NCBI GenBank assembly: GCA_037179385.1
Contig: CM074187.1
Coordinates: forward strand, 930,001-994,000
Origin: Holothuria scabra
Lineage: Eukaryota > Echinodermata > Holothuroidea > Aspidochirotida > Holothuriidae
Direction: 5' to 3'
DNA length: 64,000 bases
The notes beneath the pieces are model-generated. The model was not told the DNA's origin. It saw only the letters and a program-made list of their open reading frames with translations, and ran no database searches. Below are positions 60,656-64,000 of the stretch, piece after piece. The translations under genes were made by a program, and so were the position numbers. The first letter of the stretch is position 1. Each line of letters starts with the position of its first letter.

Positions 60656-61504
60656 CTGGTTCACCTTTGTAAACCTTGACAGTTGATGCAAACCCCAAAG
60701 GTTTGTATCAGGTACCATCCTTTCTAATTCTCACCCTCAGTCTCAGACTGGGGAAATCTTTATGTTACTGTAGCTATCCTGTATGCCTCCGCCTTGGCTA
60801 GGCCTAACACTAAGGCCGACAGTATTTCACTGTTTGGACTTGCACACTTACCTATTCATAGCCTAAGTCAGCACTTCAAACTGCTGCTCTCCATAGCTCA
60901 ATCTATGGATAAGTACTCAGTCACATCCATTTTTCAAGCCTGGCCCAGGCCTAGGCTAACCAACATTTGTTGGTTTATCTTTCTTTGTCAACACAAGCCT
61001 CTTCAGTGTTGCTGAAGTGTTACTGCTAGAAACGATCCTGCAGTGTTTTTATAGGAGGCATTTTCTCTCCTTCCTTTGTCCTTTTGAGCCTTTCTTGACC
61101 TTCACAGAGCTCCCGTCAGCGACGAGGCTTTCTCTTTCAGCCCAGTGTAACGCTTCCACCGAGTGCATGCAATACTACGTTCAGTAGGTACATATTGTAC
61201 TGCCTAACGGTGTTAGGCTATGGCACTAGAATCCCGCCATAAATCATTTTCGTGGAACTGGCTCTCGCATGCTACATGCCTGGCCAGACAGTGCTCCTGT
61301 CTCGGTGGCTCACACCGGACAATTTATTGGGCTGAGATTAAGACATCGTGAGTAGAAACGCTCCGAACATCGAGAAATCATCAAAGTAACATCCCAAATC
61401 CTTTAGATTGCAACAGTTTGCGGTGAATTAGCCTTCTATCGTGTTCAAACTCAAAATTTTCTTCATGGTAAAGAAAGTCCACTGATCACTACACTTATTG
61501 CGAA
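60656..61504. other. Non-coding stretch, GC richer near 61.1-61.4 kb
   Basis: No protein match is visible. The sequence around 61090-61400 is less AT-rich than its surroundings and has several CpGs, so a promoter is possible but unsupported. Confidence 0.4.
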
Positions 61505-61565
61505 CGAACTGATCACGCATGCGCGGACGGGATCTCTCACATTACATCGAACGTATTACGAAATA
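61505..61565. repeat. Right border of the 7.7-kb insertion
   Basis: It begins ACTGATCACGCATGCGCGGA and continues through CTCACATTACATCGAACGTA to GAAATAAAAT. Bases 61505-61543 are the inverted partner of 53898-53935; 61536-61565 recur inverted at 54173-54212. It contains GCATGCGC, close to the NRF1 consensus. Confidence 0.8.
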
Positions 61566-63775
61566 AAATAACATTTAAAAGGGTTTACAACTTTTACCCC
61601 CGGAGACCCCAGATGACCTTTCATCTCTGCCCAAAACAAGAGGAACCATCTCCTGACCATAATGCATCCACTTTCCCAAATAGGAAATGTATCCAAGCTT
61701 CCTAAACATATGATATCACGTTAACAAGGTTTTCAGAGTTTGACCATCCGTGACTCCAGATGACTTTTGACCTCCACTTAAAGAAATGGGGACCATCTCC
61801 TAACCATAACACATCCACATAACAAATATGAACTTCATCCAACTTTCCATACTTGAGATATCACATTAAGGAGATTTTCAGACTTTGACTCCTTGTGACC
61901 TCAGATGACCTTTGACCTCCACCAAAAACAAAAGGGTTCTCCCTTACATCATAATGCATCAGCATATCAAGTTTGATATCAATCCAAATTTCCTACCTTG
62001 AGATATCGTGTAAACAAGGATTTCGGGGTTTGACAAAATGTGACCCCAAATGACCTTTGACCTTCACCAAAACAGATAGGGTTCTTCCTCAGCTCATAAC
62101 ACATCAACATATCAAGTGTGAAATCAATCCATGTTTCCTACCTTGAGATGTTGTGTAAAAAAGGATTTCAGGGTTTGACAAAATGTGACCCCAAATGACC
62201 TTTGACCTTCACCAAAACAGATAGGGTTCTTCCTCACCTCATAACACATCAACATATCAAGTTAGAAATGAATCCATGTTTCCTGCCATGAGATGTTCTG
62301 CAAACAAGGATTTCGGGGTTTGACCCCATGTGACCCCAAATGACCTCTCACTGCCAACAAAATTTAAAGGGGTTCTTCCTTGCATCAAAACACATCAACA
62401 TGTCAAGTTTGAAATTATTCCAAGTTTTGTATCTTGAGATATCGTGTAAACAAGGATTTGGGGGTTTCACCCCATGTGACCCCAAATGACCTCTGACCTC
62501 CACCAAAATAGATAGGGTTCTTCCTCACCTCATAACACATCAACATATCAAGTTAGAAATGAATCCATGTTTCCTGCCATGAGATGTTCTGCAAACAAGG
62601 ATTTCGGGGTTTGACCCCATGTGACCCCAAATGACCTCTGACTGCCAACAAAATTAATAGGGTTCTTCCTTGCATCATAACACATCAATGTATCAAGTTT
62701 GAAATGAATCCAAGTTTCCCACCATGAGATATTGTATAAACAAGGATTTCGGGGTTTGACCCCATGTGACCCCAAATGACCTCTGACCGCCAACAAAATT
62801 TATCGGGTTCTTCCTTGCATCATAACACATCAACATGTCAAGTTTGAAATTATTCCAAGTTTCGTATCTTGAGATATCGTGTAAACAAGGATTTCGGGGT
62901 TTGACCCCATGTGACCCCAAATGACCTCCACCAAAATCAAAAGGGTTCTTCCTTACATAATAAAGCATCAACACATCAAGTTTGAAATTAATCCAAGTTT
63001 TCTATCTTGAGATATCATGTAAACAAAGATTTCGGGGTTTGACCCCCTGTGACCCCAGATGACCTTTGACCTCCACCAAAATCACTAGGTTTCTTCCTTA
63101 CATCATAACACATCCACACATCAAGTTTGAAATTACTCCAAGTTTCCTATCTTGAGATATCGTGTAAACAAGGTTTTGGGGGTTTGACCCCCTGTGACCC
63201 CAGATGACCTTTGACCTCCACCAAAATCAATAGGGTTCTTCCTCTCAGTATGGGGTATCTGTGTGCCAAGTTTGAGAATTGTCAGATTTTCCCTTCTCAA
63301 GATATCGTGTAAACAAGCAAAGTGTCACAAACACACACACATACACACACACACACACTCTTACTTGTTTGCGGCGCCAACTGGGGACATGCCCAAATAT
63401 GAACTAAGTGGGGACATGCTCCTCCTCCTAGTCAATCGGGGAGAATTACAGGTTTACACACCGTAGCATAGGGGATCCCCAAATGTCTATGCACAGAATG
63501 AGGACTTCAAACATGGAATTGGGGAATTCCCTCAGATAAATCTATAAAGTTGTATACACTTATATACCACCCCACTTTGCATTATTATGGACATTCTAGA
63601 AACGGGGATATCCCCAATTCGCGGTGTATCCCCAGTTACAAGCTTATTTGTCTTGTGTGTGTCCCCAATACACGCCCTTTACAAAACCATACACACACAC
63701 GCACATACACACATACATACACACGCACGCCATCATGAATGCATAGGTTTCTCTTTTCATCGAAACCAAAAATGA
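61566..63775 (-). repeat. 145-bp repeat element, block 3 (largest array)
   Basis: Twelve units have TGACCT-type motifs starting at 61614, 61761, 61906, 62051, 62196, 62341, 62488, 62632, 62778, 62922, 63060 and 63205: spacing 144-147, once 138. CA microsatellites lie at about 63328-63360 and 63690-63725; the cap TAGGTTTCTCTTTTCATCGA is at about 63745-63765. A roughly 330-bp different sequence (63361-63690) with GGGGA-rich short motifs sits between the microsatellites. Confidence 0.9.
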
Positions 63776-64000
63776 CTGCCTAGACAGGTTACAGGTCTTA
63801 CCAAGGCATGACTACTGCTATTTCTAGCAACTACAAATTTTAAATTTTGTTCCAGAAAGCAACAAGCTTACCACTCCCAAACAATTTTATTATCATCACT
63901 TTTCAATGCTTTCACCATTGTTAATTCTTTTATTCAGTTACAATTTTTTAAGGAAGATAAATATTCAGTTTTGTCTCCACTCAATTCCTCTGTGGAATTA
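63776..64000. other. Non-coding end of window
   Basis: Nothing is recognised in this AT-rich tail. Confidence 0.5.

Noticed and set aside
61060..61500. Promoter or first exon of a neighbouring gene
   Set aside because: The region is only modestly richer in GC, and no start codon with a protein-like frame or donor could be supported.

Overview
The window is AT-rich eukaryotic DNA dominated by one gene. The 3' three-quarters of a nuclear pore membrane glycoprotein 210 gene (NUP210/gp210) lies on the + strand from 87 to 43232, as 26 coding exons with consistent GT-AG splice sites and reading phases. Joined, they give 4308 coding bases: 1435 residues plus a stop. The 5' exons (roughly a quarter of the protein, with the signal peptide) lie upstream of the window. 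The encoded part covers lumenal Ig-like repeats (including a BIG2-type domain), one transmembrane helix and a short Pro/Ser-rich cytoplasmic tail ending in the conserved LWSPxYA motif. No second protein-coding gene could be recognised on either strand.

The organism is an animal with kilobase introns full of short non-autonomous transposons, tRNA-derived SINEs, a 5'-truncated LINE and tandem arrays. The divergence of NUP210 from the human protein, the TAGGCCTA-rich non-coding DNA and the Helitron/pearl-like repeats suggest a marine invertebrate deuterostome, perhaps an echinoderm. That placement is an inference with moderate to low confidence.

Layout: 1-43.2 kb NUP210 exons and introns. Notable intron contents are a 12-bp minisatellite (10.17-10.37 kb), hairpin-capped 145-160 bp repeat arrays (11.9-14.5 kb), a partial exon duplication (16.83 kb), a 70-bp tandem array (17.37-17.86 kb), a MITE nested in a SINE (20.6 kb), a LINE fragment (28.6-29.8 kb), a hAT MITE (30.1-30.5 kb) and a 95-bp array grown out of a MITE (31.0-32.5 kb). 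43.2-50 kb is 3' UTR and flank with a hAT element and a second copy of the MITE. 50.3-52.7 kb is an inverted copy of a repeat in intron 4. 53.6-63.8 kb is dominated by minus-oriented copies of the 145-bp repeat family, one of which is split by a 7.7-kb insertion whose borders suggest a circular intermediate.

The most interesting signals are the 145-bp repeats, each of which carries AGGTCA-type nuclear-receptor half-sites in DR1 spacing; the MITE-to-satellite transition; the apparent circular-permutation insertion; and the duplicated exon fragment with only synonymous differences.
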